Shown here piece by piece: positions 23,185 to 31,342 of a DNA stretch of 64,000 nucleotides. Both the position numbers and the translations under genes were made by a program. The stretch is from Glycomyces sp. NRRL B-16210 (GTDB lineage: Bacteria > Actinomycetota > Actinomycetes > Mycobacteriales > Micromonosporaceae), in assembly GCF_000719515.1 (NCBI RefSeq), contig NZ_JOGR01000004.1:62001-126000 (forward strand), given 5' to 3'. The number at the start of each line of letters is the position of its first letter. Positions within the stretch are counted from its first letter, which is position 1. Under the pieces are notes generated by a model. That model did no database searches. It saw only the letters and a program-made list of their open reading frames with translations, and was not told the DNA's origin.

Positions 23185-23976
23185 ATGTACACCGCACTGT
23201 CACCGATCGGCCTCGCCGACCTGCTCGCGATCGCCGAGCTCCAGACCCGCGTGGACCGCAAGTACCTCGTCCTCATGGAGGACCTCGCCCCGCTGCTGCA
23301 CGACCCCGACGGCGAACTGGCCGTCCTGGAGATCGAACGCCGCCGCCGCTTCGAGTACGAGTCGGTCTACTTCGACACCCCCGACCTGTCGAGCTTCCTC
23401 GGCACCGCCCGCTCCAGACGCCGCCGCTTCAAGGTCCGCACCCGCACCTACCTCGACTCGGGCCAGTGCATGCTGGAGATCAAGACCCGCGCCGGCGAGA
23501 GCACCGTCAAACGCCGCATCGACTACCCCGCCGCCGACCGCCACCGCATCACCGACGAAGGCGCCCGGTGGATCGAGGAGTCCGGCGACGTCCCCGTCGC
23601 CGCCGCCGACCTCGTGCCGGTCCTGGTCACCCGCTACATGCGGGCGACCATCCTGCACCGGCCCACCGGCTCGCGCATGACCTGCGACTCCCAACTGCGC
23701 ATCGAGGACTTCCAGGGCCGCTCGGGCTCCCTCGGACCGCAGATGGCCGTCGTCGAGGTCAAGAGCCCCGGCCGCACCGTGCCCCTGGACCGGCGCCTGT
23801 GGAAGGCCGGGTACCGGCCCGCGCCGATCTCCAAGTTCGGCACCGGCATGGCCTTCCTGCGCCCCGACCTGCCCGCGAACAAGTGGAACCGCACCCTGCG
23901 CCACCACTTCGGCTGGCGGCCGGGGCAGCCCGACGCCCCGGCGCTGGCGGCCGCTCAGTTCGGCTTGAGGACGTAA
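23185..23976 (+). CDS. VTC-domain polyphosphate polymerase-like protein
   Basis: 263 residues; GGGAGG precedes the ATG. The VTC fold is a tunnel lined by basic residues and Glu: LQTRVDRKYLVL near the N terminus, RRFKVRTRTYLDSG, CMLEIKTRAGESTVKRR, VLVTRYMRATIL and AVVEVKSPG supply the Arg/Lys/Glu set seen in yeast Vtc4, which makes polyphosphate from ATP. Bacterial stand-alone VTC proteins are predicted polymerases or polyphosphate/triphosphate enzymes. Coupled to DUF4956 by a 14-base gap. Its 3' end overlaps the convergent regulator gene by 22 bases. Confidence 0.88.
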   Translation: MYTALSPIGLADLLAIAELQTRVDRKYLVLMEDLAPLLHDPDGELAVLEIERRRRFEYESVYFDTPDLSSFLGTARSRRRRFKVRTRTYLDSGQCMLEIKTRAGESTVKRRIDYPAADRHRITDEGARWIEESGDVPVAAADLVPVLVTRYMRATILHRPTGSRMTCDSQLRIEDFQGRSGSLGPQMAVVEVKSPGRTVPLDRRLWKAGYRPAPISKFGTGMAFLRPDLPANKWNRTLRHHFGWRPGQPDAPALAAAQFGLRT

Positions 23977-24683
23977 CCCACGCCGCGGACGGTGTGGATC
24001 ATGGGCGCGTCGCCGTTGCCGATCTTGCGGCGCAGATAGGAGATGTACAGCTCGACGATGCTCGAACGGCCCCGGAAGTCGTAGCTCCAGACCTGGTGGA
24101 GGATCTGGTTCTTGCTCAGGACCCGCCGGGGGTTGCGCATGAGGTACCGCAGCAGGCGGAACTCCGTGTCGGTCAGGTCGACCGTCACTCCCCTGCGGTT
24201 GACCTCGCGGGTCTCCTCGTCCAGCTCCAGGTCGCCGACGACCAGCCGCGGCGGCGGCAGGCCCGGCGCCTCGGCGCTGCGCCGGCGTATGCCCTTGAGC
24301 CGGAGCATGACCTCCTCGAGGTTGAAGGGCTTGGCGACGTAGTCGTCGGCCCCGACGGCCAGGCACCCGATCCGCCGCCGCGCGCCGTCCTCGCCGGCGA
24401 GCACCAGCACGGGCGTGTCGGGGAACTCCGAGCGCATCCGGCCCAGCAGCACCAGGCCGTCGATGTCGGGCATCGCCAGCTCGGTGACCACGAGCTCGGG
24501 CCGCTGCGCGCGCATATGCGCGAGGGCGGTCGCGCCGTCGTCGGCGGGTATCGCGTGCCAGCCTTCGAGTCTGAACGCCAAGTTGAGCAATCCTCGGACG
24601 TTCGGGTCCGGGTCGGCTGTGAGGATCCTAGTGAGGGTGGAGTCAGAACCGCTCAGCCGTGGTGTCTTGAAATTGAACTCCAC
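23955..24683 (-). CDS. OmpR-family response regulator with atypical receiver
   Basis: 242 residues from leaderless GTG 24683. The receiver domain spans about 18-130 and the winged-helix output about 145-240 (LTDTEFRLLRYLMRNPRRVLS, SSIVELYISYLRRKI, VRGVGYVLKPN). The phosphorylation-site Asp is replaced by Glu68 (VVTELAMPD) and the usual Thr/Ser switch by Ala96 (VLVLAGED), while Lys118 and the acidic pair near residue 24 remain. No histidine kinase is adjacent. A phosphorylation-independent, constitutively on regulator is likely. The 11-bp repeats at 22473-22555 are the obvious candidate target. Confidence 0.9.
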   Translation of the reverse strand: MEFNFKTPRLSGSDSTLTRILTADPDPNVRGLLNLAFRLEGWHAIPADDGATALAHMRAQRPELVVTELAMPDIDGLVLLGRMRSEFPDTPVLVLAGEDGARRRIGCLAVGADDYVAKPFNLEEVMLRLKGIRRRSAEAPGLPPPRLVVGDLELDEETREVNRRGVTVDLTDTEFRLLRYLMRNPRRVLSKNQILHQVWSYDFRGRSSIVELYISYLRRKIGNGDAPMIHTVRGVGYVLKPN

Positions 24684-24689
24684 GTGAAC

Positions 24690-24695
24690 ATTCTA
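24690..24695 (-). promoter_or_regulatory. -10 box TAGAAT, leaderless GTG
   Basis: Minus-strand TAGAAT, 6-base spacer, then GTG 24683 of the response regulator. The 50 bases beyond are unusually AT-rich. Confidence 0.6.
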
Positions 24696-24816
24696 AACCC
24701 GACATTCCATATACATCTATACCTATCGATGCGTATTCCCGGATGGTGGGAGCGCTGACACTGCCTTGCGCGCGCAAGTCCCGCCGTTCGCGAAGCGGCG
24801 CAGCGCCCCCGCCGCC

Positions 24817-25401
24817 TCACATGCCGGCGGCCTCGCGGGCCGCCCGCTCGACCTTCTCGCGGTAGGCCGCCCACCAGGCCGCGTCGCCCTCGGGCATGTT
24901 GTCGTTGCCCGAGCGCAGCCCCGCGGCCCCGTCGATCGTCTCGCGCACGATGTCGGCGTGCCCGGCGTGGCGGTTCGTCTCGGCGATCATGTGCACCAGG
25001 ATCTGGCCCAGCGTCACCGCGGCGCGCTCCTCGGGCCACCACGGCACGCGCCCCCGCGCGTCCAAGTCCAGCGCCGCGATGGTCGCGTCCGCATGTTCGC
25101 CCACGCGCCGGTAGAGATCGGTGATGAACGCCGTCGACTCCTCGGGGACCGCCCACATGTCGGCGTTGGCCTCCGCCTCGGGGTCGAACCACGGCTGCGG
25201 GTCGGGGAACGGGCGGTCGAAGACGATCCCGAAGTAGTCGGCCTCCACGCACGCGAGGTGCTTGACCAGGCCGAGCAGGTTCGTCCCCGTCGGCGTGAGC
25301 GGGCGGCGCAGGTCGTACTCCCCCAGGCCCTCGAGTTTCCACACGACGGCCTCATGGGCCGATCTGAGGTAGCGGTGCAGGTCGGTCTTGATGTCGGTCA
25401 T
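24817..25401 (-). CDS. DinB family protein
   Basis: 194 residues. Four-helix DinB bundle with metal-ligand histidines in LLGLVKHLACVEADYFG and QILVHMIAETNRHAGHADIVRETIDG. The latter is the recognisable C-terminal signature of the actinobacterial DUF664/DinB subgroup. Likely binds a divalent metal and a low-molecular-weight thiol; substrate unknown. ATG 25401 was preferred to an upstream in-frame start that would add 38 low-complexity residues. Confidence 0.85.
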   Translation of the reverse strand: MTDIKTDLHRYLRSAHEAVVWKLEGLGEYDLRRPLTPTGTNLLGLVKHLACVEADYFGIVFDRPFPDPQPWFDPEAEANADMWAVPEESTAFITDLYRRVGEHADATIAALDLDARGRVPWWPEERAAVTLGQILVHMIAETNRHAGHADIVRETIDGAAGLRSGNDNMPEGDAAWWAAYREKVERAAREAAGM

Positions 25402-25494
25402 GGGCGCGAGTGTGCCACCCGGGTGTGACATCAGAGGCCGAAGGGCACGCCTGAGGCGCCCGCCAATGCGATTGCGGGCGCCCCGCACCGGTGT

Positions 25495-25500
25495 TAGCGT
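25495..25500 (+). promoter_or_regulatory. -10 box TAGCGT
   Basis: Hexamer 8 bases before ATG 25509. Confidence 0.45.
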
Positions 25501-25508
25501 GACGCGCG

Positions 25509-26255
25509 ATGACAACCCATGACGCGCCGACGCGCTTCGGCTTCCTCGACTGCAACTCCCCCATCGCGCCGTGGCGGCTCGACCGCCAGGTCGCCGAAAG
25601 CGCCGCGGCCGAGCCGCGGACCATCGTCGACATCGGCTGCGGCTGGGGCGAACTGCTCCAGCGCATCACCGAACGCGTCCCCGCCGCCCGGGCCCACGGC
25701 ATCGACTCAGACCTCGAACTGCTCGAACGCGGCCGCGCCGCAGCCCGCCGCCGCGGCATCGACGACCGGCTCACCTTCGTCGAATACCAAGGCGAATCCT
25801 GGACCGAACCGGCCGACCTCGTGATCTGCATCGGCGCCGCCCACGTCTTCGGCACCGGCGCCGAAGCGCTGCGCGCCCTCCACCCGCTCGTCAACCCCGG
25901 CGGGCGACTCCTGTTCGGCGAATGCTTCTGGCAGCGCGAACCGACCGAAGCCGACCTCGCCGACATGTGGCCCGGGACCGTCGCCGACGAATGGCGCCTC
26001 CTGCCCGACCTCGTCGACGACGCCGTCCGGGCCGGACTGCGCCCCCTGCGCGTCGAAGCGGTCGAGCAGCACGAATGGGACGACTTCGAATCGCAGTTCC
26101 TGGCCGACAAGGAGGTCTGGCTCCAGGCCAACCCCGACCACCCCGAGGCCCAGGCCGTCCGCGAACAGGCCGACGCCCACCGCGACTGGTGGCTGCGCGG
26201 CCACCGCGGCCTCCTCGGCTTCGCCTACCTGACGCTCCTCAGACCCGTCGCCTGA
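25509..26255 (+). CDS. class I SAM-dependent methyltransferase
   Basis: 248 residues. The SAM-binding motif I is TIVDIGCGWGELLQRI (about 40-55), followed by the acidic loop HGIDSDLELLERGR, and a post-motif GRLLFGECFW. The C-terminal helical part (about 150-240) is acceptor-specific and not assignable. The substrate may be a small molecule. No operon partners. Confidence 0.85.
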   Translation: MTTHDAPTRFGFLDCNSPIAPWRLDRQVAESAAAEPRTIVDIGCGWGELLQRITERVPAARAHGIDSDLELLERGRAAARRRGIDDRLTFVEYQGESWTEPADLVICIGAAHVFGTGAEALRALHPLVNPGGRLLFGECFWQREPTEADLADMWPGTVADEWRLLPDLVDDAVRAGLRPLRVEAVEQHEWDDFESQFLADKEVWLQANPDHPEAQAVREQADAHRDWWLRGHRGLLGFAYLTLLRPVA

Positions 26256-26263
26256 ACGGCGTG

Positions 26264-26295
26264 AAGGCCCCGGACCGGTAATGGTTCGGGGCCTT
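26264..26295. terminator. hairpin terminator between convergent genes
   Basis: AAGGCCCCGGACC pairs with GGTTCGGGGCCTT (one mismatch), 6-base loop, between the methyltransferase and the convergent DUF1992 gene; serves both strands. Confidence 0.75.
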
Positions 26296-26301
26296 GTGGC
26301 G

Positions 26302-26688
26302 TTAGCGGCGCTGTTCGCGCCATGCCGCGACCGCCTCGTCGGCGTCGATGAGGCCGAACCGCAGCGGCGGGCCCTCGATCGGGCCGATGAGGGCCTTCCT
26401 GATGCGCACGTTGAGCTCCTCGATCGCCGCGCGCACGGCGGCCTCGTCCCCCAGGGCGTCCAGCCGCTCGGGCAGCAGCTCGCGCTCGCGGCCGAGCTTC
26501 AGCGCCGGAGGGAGCGCGTCCAGCCCCATGTTCTCGCGCGTCGCCTGCTGGTGGAGCCACCAGTCCTCGGCCAGCGGCCGCCCGATGCCCGGAAGCGGCT
26601 TGCCGGCCCCGGGAAGGTTCTTGAACTCGCCGCGGGCCTCGGCCTCCTGGATCTGGCGGTCGACCCCGCGCGCCTGCCTGTCGCTCAT
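26302..26688 (-). CDS. DUF1992 family protein (DnaJC28-like)
   Basis: 128 residues. The DUF1992 core is clear: DRQIQEAEARGEFKNLPGAGKPL near the N terminus and later RVNRIRKALIGP-type VRIRKALIGP. This conserved domain occurs alone in bacteria and in human DNAJC28 next to a J domain; its function is unknown. It overlaps the start region of the hemolysin-III-like gene by 4 bases, so both are probably co-transcribed. Confidence 0.88.
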   Translation of the reverse strand: MSDRQARGVDRQIQEAEARGEFKNLPGAGKPLPGIGRPLAEDWWLHQQATRENMGLDALPPALKLGRERELLPERLDALGDEAAVRAAIEELNVRIRKALIGPIEGPPLRFGLIDADEAVAAWREQRR

Positions 26689-27380
26689 GCAGTCCCCCTC
26701 TCGCTGGGGACCAATGCTAACGACTGCGCCGCGTGGACCACGATCGCGACCGCCGCGAACTGGACGGCGTAGGCGGCCAGCGTGAACGCGTGGAACACCT
26801 CGTGGAAGCCGAACCACCGCGCCGACGGGTTCGGGCGCTTGAGCGCGTAGACCACGCCCCCGGCCGTGTAGAGCACGCCGCCGGTGAAGATCAGCACCGT
26901 CGCCGCGACCCCGGCCCCCTCCACCAGCTGCGGCAGCACGAACACCGCGGCCCAGCCCAAGACGATGTACAGCGGCGTGTACAGCCAGCGCGGGGCGCCG
27001 ATCCACAGGGTCCGGAAGGCGATGCCGGCGGCCGCGCCGGTCCAGATGACGGTCAGCAGTGCGGTGCGGGCGGTGCCTTCGAGGGCGAGGACGGCGATGG
27101 GCGTGTAGGTGCCGGCGATGATGAGGTAGATGTTGGCGTGGTCGAGGCGTTTGAGTCGCATGGTGGCGCGGGGGCTGAGGTTGGTGCGGTGGTAGAGGGC
27201 GGAGACGCCGAAGAGGGCGGCGGAGGCGGTGACGTAGACGGCGGTGGCGAGGCGTGCGGCGGGGGTGGGTGCGGTGGTGAGGAGGATGAGGCCGGCGAGG
27301 ACGGCGGTGGGGAAGGCGCCGAGGTGGAGCCAGCCGCGGAGGTGGGGTTTGGTGTCGGGGAGGGTGGTTGCCGTTGCCAT
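26685..27380 (-). CDS. hemolysin III family (PAQR/YqfA-like) membrane protein
   Basis: 231 residues, seven predicted helices. The metal-binding PAQR signature is intact: SALYHR in helix 2 (Ser, His), RLDHANIYLIIAGTYTP (Asp, His) and FGFHEVFHAFTL (His, His) at the end. Family members are zinc-dependent membrane hydrolases or lipid homeostasis factors; haemolysis is a historical label. TAGGCT lies 6 bases before the ATG. Third-position bias in its N-terminal half is more G-ending than at its C-terminal half. Confidence 0.9.
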   Translation of the reverse strand: MATATTLPDTKPHLRGWLHLGAFPTAVLAGLILLTTAPTPAARLATAVYVTASAALFGVSALYHRTNLSPRATMRLKRLDHANIYLIIAGTYTPIAVLALEGTARTALLTVIWTGAAAGIAFRTLWIGAPRWLYTPLYIVLGWAAVFVLPQLVEGAGVAATVLIFTGGVLYTAGGVVYALKRPNPSARWFGFHEVFHAFTLAAYAVQFAAVAIVVHAAQSLALVPSERGTA

Positions 27381-27386
27381 GGTTCG

Positions 27387-27392
27387 AGCCTA
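27387..27392 (-). promoter_or_regulatory. -10 box TAGGCT, leaderless
   Basis: 6-base spacer to ATG 27380 on the minus strand. Confidence 0.55.
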
Positions 27393-27502
27393 CGTCCGGC
27401 GGTTACTGGTCGGTAGTGTGTTTGGTCCCCCGGTCGGGGGTGGGGTTAGGCCCCGCGGGTGGGGATGTGGTGGTGCCGAGGGGGTTTCGGTGTTGTCGTT
27501 GG

Positions 27503-28642
27503 TCAGGCGATGGGGGCGACTGGGCGGGGGCGTGCGGGGCCGAGGGCGAGTGCCCGCTCGTAGTGGGCGATGAGGGCGTCGCCTTCGGCTTCCCAGGTGC
27601 GGCCGGTGACTTTGGCGCGGCCGCGTGCGCCCCATTGGCGCAGCAGGTCGCGGCGTCCGGCGAGGGTTTCGACGGTGGCGGCGAGGGCGGCGGGGTCGCC
27701 GGGTGGGAAGTGGGTGCCGTCGACGCCGGGGTCGACGAGTTCGGCGGCGCCGCCGGCGTCGACGGCGACGACGGGGACGCCGGAGGCGTGGGCTTCTTGG
27801 ATGGTCTGGCCGAAGGTCTCGAACGGTCCGGTGTGGACGAACAGGTCGAGGGAGGCGTACAGGCGGGAGAGGTCGGCGCCGTGGAGGGCGCCGAGGAAGG
27901 CCGCTTGGGGCAGGAGGCGTTCGAGGGCGCGGCGGCGGGGTCCGTCGCCGACGACGACCAGGCGGACGCCGGGGACGTCGGCGAGGTCGGCGAGCCAGTG
28001 GAGTTGCTTCTCGCGGGCGAGTCGTCCGACGTAGCCGACGAGGAGGTCGCCGTCGGGGGCGAGGGCGTCGTGGAGGGTCTGGTCGCGCAGGCGCGGGTCG
28101 AAGCGGTCGGTGTCGACGCCGTGGGGCAGGACCGCGACCGAGCCGATGCCTTGGTCGGTGAGGGATTTGGCGGTGCATTCGGACAGGGCGAGGTTGACCG
28201 CCGCTCGGGAGTGGATCGACCGCAGGCGGTGCCATACGAGCTGTTCGAAGGCGGTGAGGTGGTAGGCGCGGGTGTAGGCGGGCAGGTCGGTCTGCCAGAC
28301 GGCGACCGAGGGGACGCCGCGGCGTTCGGCCCAGACCGCGGCGCGCGCGGTGTAGCCGAAGGGGCTGGCGAGGTGGACGATGTCGGGGGCGTGGGCGTCG
28401 AGGGCCTCGTCGAGGGCGCGGGTGGCGAGTCCGGCGCGGAAGTGGCGGTAGGCGGGGAGCCGGACGGAGGGGACGTGGACGACGGGCCAGTCGAAGTCCG
28501 GGATCGGGCCGGGTCCGGGCGCGGGGGCGACCACGACCGGTTCGAGCCCGCGGAAGGCCAGGTGCGCGGCGGCGCGGGCGACGGAGCGGGCGACCCCGTT
28601 GACCTGAGGCGGGAACGATTCGGTGACGAGTGCGACTCTCAT
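27503..28642 (-). CDS. GT4-type glycosyltransferase (mannosyltransferase MgtA-like)
   Basis: 379 residues with a GT-B fold. N-terminal MRVALVTESFPPQVNGVARSV and the C-terminal GPFETFGQTIQEAHASGVPVVA (E-x7-E nucleotide-sugar motif) are characteristic of actinobacterial GDP-mannose-dependent alpha-mannosyltransferases acting on glycolipids (MgtA/PimB group). LLVGYVGRLAREKQL begins the donor-binding domain. Likely works at the inner face of the membrane on phosphatidylinositol mannosides or glucuronosyl diacylglycerol. It is monocistronic with a leaderless ATG. Confidence 0.85.
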   Translation of the reverse strand: MRVALVTESFPPQVNGVARSVARAAAHLAFRGLEPVVVAPAPGPGPIPDFDWPVVHVPSVRLPAYRHFRAGLATRALDEALDAHAPDIVHLASPFGYTARAAVWAERRGVPSVAVWQTDLPAYTRAYHLTAFEQLVWHRLRSIHSRAAVNLALSECTAKSLTDQGIGSVAVLPHGVDTDRFDPRLRDQTLHDALAPDGDLLVGYVGRLAREKQLHWLADLADVPGVRLVVVGDGPRRRALERLLPQAAFLGALHGADLSRLYASLDLFVHTGPFETFGQTIQEAHASGVPVVAVDAGGAAELVDPGVDGTHFPPGDPAALAATVETLAGRRDLLRQWGARGRAKVTGRTWEAEGDALIAHYERALALGPARPRPVAPIA

Positions 28643-28648
28643 GGTCGG

Positions 28649-28654
28649 AGCGTA
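28649..28654 (-). promoter_or_regulatory. -10 box TACGCT, leaderless
   Basis: Minus-strand TACGCT with a 6-base spacer to ATG 28642. Confidence 0.55.
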
Positions 28655-28765
28655 GGAGCCCAGGTGGGCGGTGGAGGGAACCCGACATGGCGGGCGTTTG
28701 AACCGCAGCCGATATTCGCGGCGGCCGTGTCCGTTCGGTTCAAGGCCCGCGGCCGGCGGCGGTCA

Positions 28766-28771
28766 TAGTCT
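28766..28771 (+). promoter_or_regulatory. -10 box TAGTCT, leaderless
   Basis: 6-base spacer (CGGGGC) to ATG 28778. Confidence 0.55.
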
Positions 28772-28777
28772 CGGGGC

Positions 28778-29674
28778 ATGGCACGTATCAGCAGCGCGAT
28801 GATCGATCGGTCCGTGGAGTTCCTCCTGCTCACCGGGAGTGTGCTCGATCAGCGTCGGATGGCGCATTTCACCGGTGAGGGGGAGGCGGCGGGGGTGGTG
28901 GCCGCTTTGGCGGCCCATCGCACCGCCGACGGCGGGTACGCGTACGCGTTGGAGCCGGATGTGAAGGGTCCGGCGGCGCAGCCGCTGTCGGTGATGGCGG
29001 CGTTGGAGATTCTCGACCAGGTCGGCGAGGTCGGTCGCGATGAGCGGCTGCTGGGCTGGTTGGCGGCCCGGAGCGCGCCGGACGGGGGTGTGCCGGATCT
29101 GCTGGCGTCGATCGAGGCGTATCCGCGCCCGCCGTGGGTGGCCGCTCCCGCGCAGGACCGGGGCGGGTTGCTGACGACCGCGCGCATCGCCGGTCTTCTG
29201 CACCGCCACGGGGTCGCGGACGCGTGGCTCGCGGGGGCGGATCGTTTCTGCCGCGCCGCGATCGATGCGTTGGAGGCCACGCACCCGTATGAGGTGTTCA
29301 GCGTCGTGGCCTACCTCGACCATGTGCCCGACCGGGACTGGGCGGCGGCGGCCGCGGCGCGGATCGGTGCGATCGTGCGCGAGACGGGCCTGGTGCTGTT
29401 GGACCCGGCCGATCGGGGGCAGGCGAGCCCGCCGGGGTACGCCGAGGACGAGCATCACTTGGCGTGCGACTTCGCGCCGAACCCGCGGAGTCTGGCGGCC
29501 GGCTGGTTCACCGACGCCGAGATCGGGGCCGCGCTCGATCACCGCGCGGGCGAGCAGGCCGCCGACGGGGGCTGGCCGATCCATTACCGGCGCTGGTCGC
29601 CGGCGATCGAGCAGCAGGCCCGGCCCGGGTTCACCCTCGCGGCGCTGCGCGTGCTGCGCGCCTGGGACTCATAG
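28778..29674 (+). CDS. alpha/alpha-toroid-like hypothetical protein
   Basis: 298 residues. Three DGG-type turns (TADGGYAYAL, PDGGVPDLL, ADGGWPIHY) spaced along a helical chain resemble the barrel repeats of prenyltransferase/squalene-cyclase-like (alpha/alpha)6 folds. The DxDD cyclase motif is not present, so cyclisation is not predicted. Homologues are widespread uncharacterised actinobacterial proteins. Its 3' end overlaps the convergent AraC gene by 6 bases. Confidence 0.65.
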   Translation: MARISSAMIDRSVEFLLLTGSVLDQRRMAHFTGEGEAAGVVAALAAHRTADGGYAYALEPDVKGPAAQPLSVMAALEILDQVGEVGRDERLLGWLAARSAPDGGVPDLLASIEAYPRPPWVAAPAQDRGGLLTTARIAGLLHRHGVADAWLAGADRFCRAAIDALEATHPYEVFSVVAYLDHVPDRDWAAAAAARIGAIVRETGLVLLDPADRGQASPPGYAEDEHHLACDFAPNPRSLAAGWFTDAEIGAALDHRAGEQAADGGWPIHYRRWSPAIEQQARPGFTLAALRVLRAWDS

Positions 29675-30382
29675 GGCGCTCGGGGGCCCGCCCGACCAGC
29701 GCCGCACTTGACGGCTCAGGTGCGCCTGGTCGGCGTATCCGGCTTCGGCGGCCACCCGCGTCCAGTTCCGGCCGTCGCCCGCGGCGGCGGCCGCGCGGCG
29801 AAACCGCAGGATCTGCTCCAGGGTCTTGGGCCCGTACCCGGCCGCGGCCCGCACGCGGCGGCGCAGGTGCCGCTCGGAGTACCCGAGGGCGCGGGCCAGG
29901 GCGGTGACGCTGGGCGGCCGGGGCCGGTCGAGCGCGGCGGCGACGGCGACGGCCACCGGGTCGGGGGCGTGGCGTACCAGGCGCTCTTCTAGAGCGGCGG
30001 CGAGGATTTCGGTGGCGGCCCAGGCGTCGGGGGCCGCCGCGGCCCGGTCGGCCAGCGCGGCGGCGTTGTCCCACAGCCGGTCCAGGTGCGGTTGGGCGTC
30101 GCGCACGGCCGTGGCCGGGACCGGCCCCAGCAGCAGGCGCGCCGCGCCCGGGCGCAGTCGCACGCCCGCGACCGTCGCGCCCGGTGCGAGGTCGACGAGC
30201 CGGGGCGCGGCGTCGGGACCGGCCACTTCGAGCCGGTCGCCGAGCCACAGCAGGTCCACGCAGCCGTCGGGGACCACGCGCACTTGGGCGCCTTCGCCGG
30301 CGGTGTGGACCCATCGGCACGGCGACCAGGCGCCGAGCGCGCCCTCGACCGCGCGTTCGGTGTACGTGCCGCACTCCCGCAT
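29669..30382 (-). CDS. AraC family transcriptional regulator
   Basis: 237 residues from ATG 30382. The N-terminal half (VVPDGCVDLLW.., GVRLRPGAARLLLG) matches the DUF6597-like sensor domain; the C-terminal AraC DNA-binding domain has SVTALARALGYSERHLRRRVRAAAGYGPKTLEQILRF (over two helices) and RVAAEAGYADQAHLSRQVRRWSG. Regulates unknown targets; the nearby genes are candidates only by position. TACGGT lies 6 bases upstream. Confidence 0.88.
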   Translation of the reverse strand: MRECGTYTERAVEGALGAWSPCRWVHTAGEGAQVRVVPDGCVDLLWLGDRLEVAGPDAAPRLVDLAPGATVAGVRLRPGAARLLLGPVPATAVRDAQPHLDRLWDNAAALADRAAAAPDAWAATEILAAALEERLVRHAPDPVAVAVAAALDRPRPPSVTALARALGYSERHLRRRVRAAAGYGPKTLEQILRFRRAAAAAGDGRNWTRVAAEAGYADQAHLSRQVRRWSGGPPSAL

Positions 30383-30388
30383 GGCCCG

Positions 30389-30394
30389 ACCGTA
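30389..30394 (-). promoter_or_regulatory. -10 box TACGGT, leaderless
   Basis: 6-base spacer to ATG 30382 on the minus strand. Confidence 0.55.
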
Positions 30395-30562
30395 GCGCCC
30401 CGGTCCGACATCGGCGCCCGGCGAGGTGCGCGACTTCGACTCGGGGTGGTGTCGTACCCGTGCGATAGATATTGGAGGATGCACGCACTGGCCCCGCCAG
30501 TCCAGACCCGCCGAGCGCGCTCGCCCGCGACCGCGCCTGCCACACATGTGAAGGAGCCCCCG

Positions 30563-31276
30563 ATGTCACTGTCGAGTGCCGACATCGCTCATCTGGAAGC
30601 GGTGCTGGCGCAAGGGAAGAAACCGAAGGTCGTGTTCACCGACGCCGCCGGCCAGATCGCCGGCCGCTCAGGCAAGGTCGTCGCCCTCGACCCCGCCGGC
30701 GTCGACGACTTCGTGACCGTCGCCTTCGGATCGGACGAACTGCCCTTCTCCGCCGGCGAACTGCGCCTGCCCGCCCGCGGCGAGGGCACCCGCCGCACCC
30801 CGCCCCGCCAGCGCGCCGCCGAGCCCGCCGGGCCTGCCGGACCTTCCGGTCCGGGCCTGCTGCCGGAGGAGCCGGCGCCGAAGTCCAAGCCCGCCACGCC
30901 ATCTGCGAGTGAGAGGAAGACCGTGAGCACATCCGAGGCGCCCGCACCGGGAGCCGAACCGGCCCCGGCCCCGGTCAAGAAGAAGGCCGCCAGGGCGCGC
31001 TCGGCGCAGTCCAAGCAGCCCGAGCTGACCATCACCTTGACCTATGAGGACGGTGAGTGGGCCGTGGCCGCCGCGCGCGGTGCCCGCACCGTCGTCAAGG
31101 GCGCCAAGGTCGCCCACCCGGCGGCGCTGGCGATGTGCCAGGCCTCGGGTTCGCCCGAGGTGGGCGAGGTGGTGTCCGAGGTGGTCGAGAAGATCCGCTC
31201 CGAGGCCGCCGAGGAGGCCTCGCGGCTGCGCCGCCAGCTCGACGAGGCCGAAGCGCGCCTGGCCGAGTTGAATTAG
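30563..31276 (+). CDS. DUF6319-like hypothetical protein
   Basis: 237 residues; AAGGAG precedes ATG 30563. An N-terminal domain (about 1-70: AVLAQGKKPKVVFTDAAGQIAGRSGKVVAL split over two strands, then VTVAFGSDELPFS) resembles the actinobacterial DUF6319 family. A Pro/Lys-rich disordered linker follows (about 75-150), then a small compact domain (LTITLTYEDGEWAVAA) and a C-terminal coiled coil (SEAAEEASRLRRQLDEAEARL). The lysine-rich middle could contact nucleic acid. A TAGATAT stretch near 30463 and a 5' leader suggest an RBS-led transcript. No function known. Confidence 0.65.
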   Translation: MSLSSADIAHLEAVLAQGKKPKVVFTDAAGQIAGRSGKVVALDPAGVDDFVTVAFGSDELPFSAGELRLPARGEGTRRTPPRQRAAEPAGPAGPSGPGLLPEEPAPKSKPATPSASERKTVSTSEAPAPGAEPAPAPVKKKAARARSAQSKQPELTITLTYEDGEWAVAAARGARTVVKGAKVAHPAALAMCQASGSPEVGEVVSEVVEKIRSEAAEEASRLRRQLDEAEARLAELN

Positions 31277-31285
31277 GTCGTGTTC

Positions 31286-31320
31286 GGGCCGTCACTACCG
31301 TTGTGCGGTGGTGGCGGCCC
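31286..31320. terminator. hairpin between convergent genes
   Basis: GGGCCGTCACTACCG pairs with CGGTGGTGGCGGCCC allowing two G-U pairs, 5-base loop; lies between the DUF6319-like gene and the convergent helix-turn-helix gene. Confidence 0.65.
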
Positions 31321-31342
31321 GTCGTCGTCTCCGCGGGGTGTG

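Noticed and set aside
24690..24750. AT-rich segment upstream of the response-regulator gene as an autoregulatory site
   Set aside because: Only scattered CCTATC/GATAGG-like words, with no 11-bp period; not enough to call a repeat.
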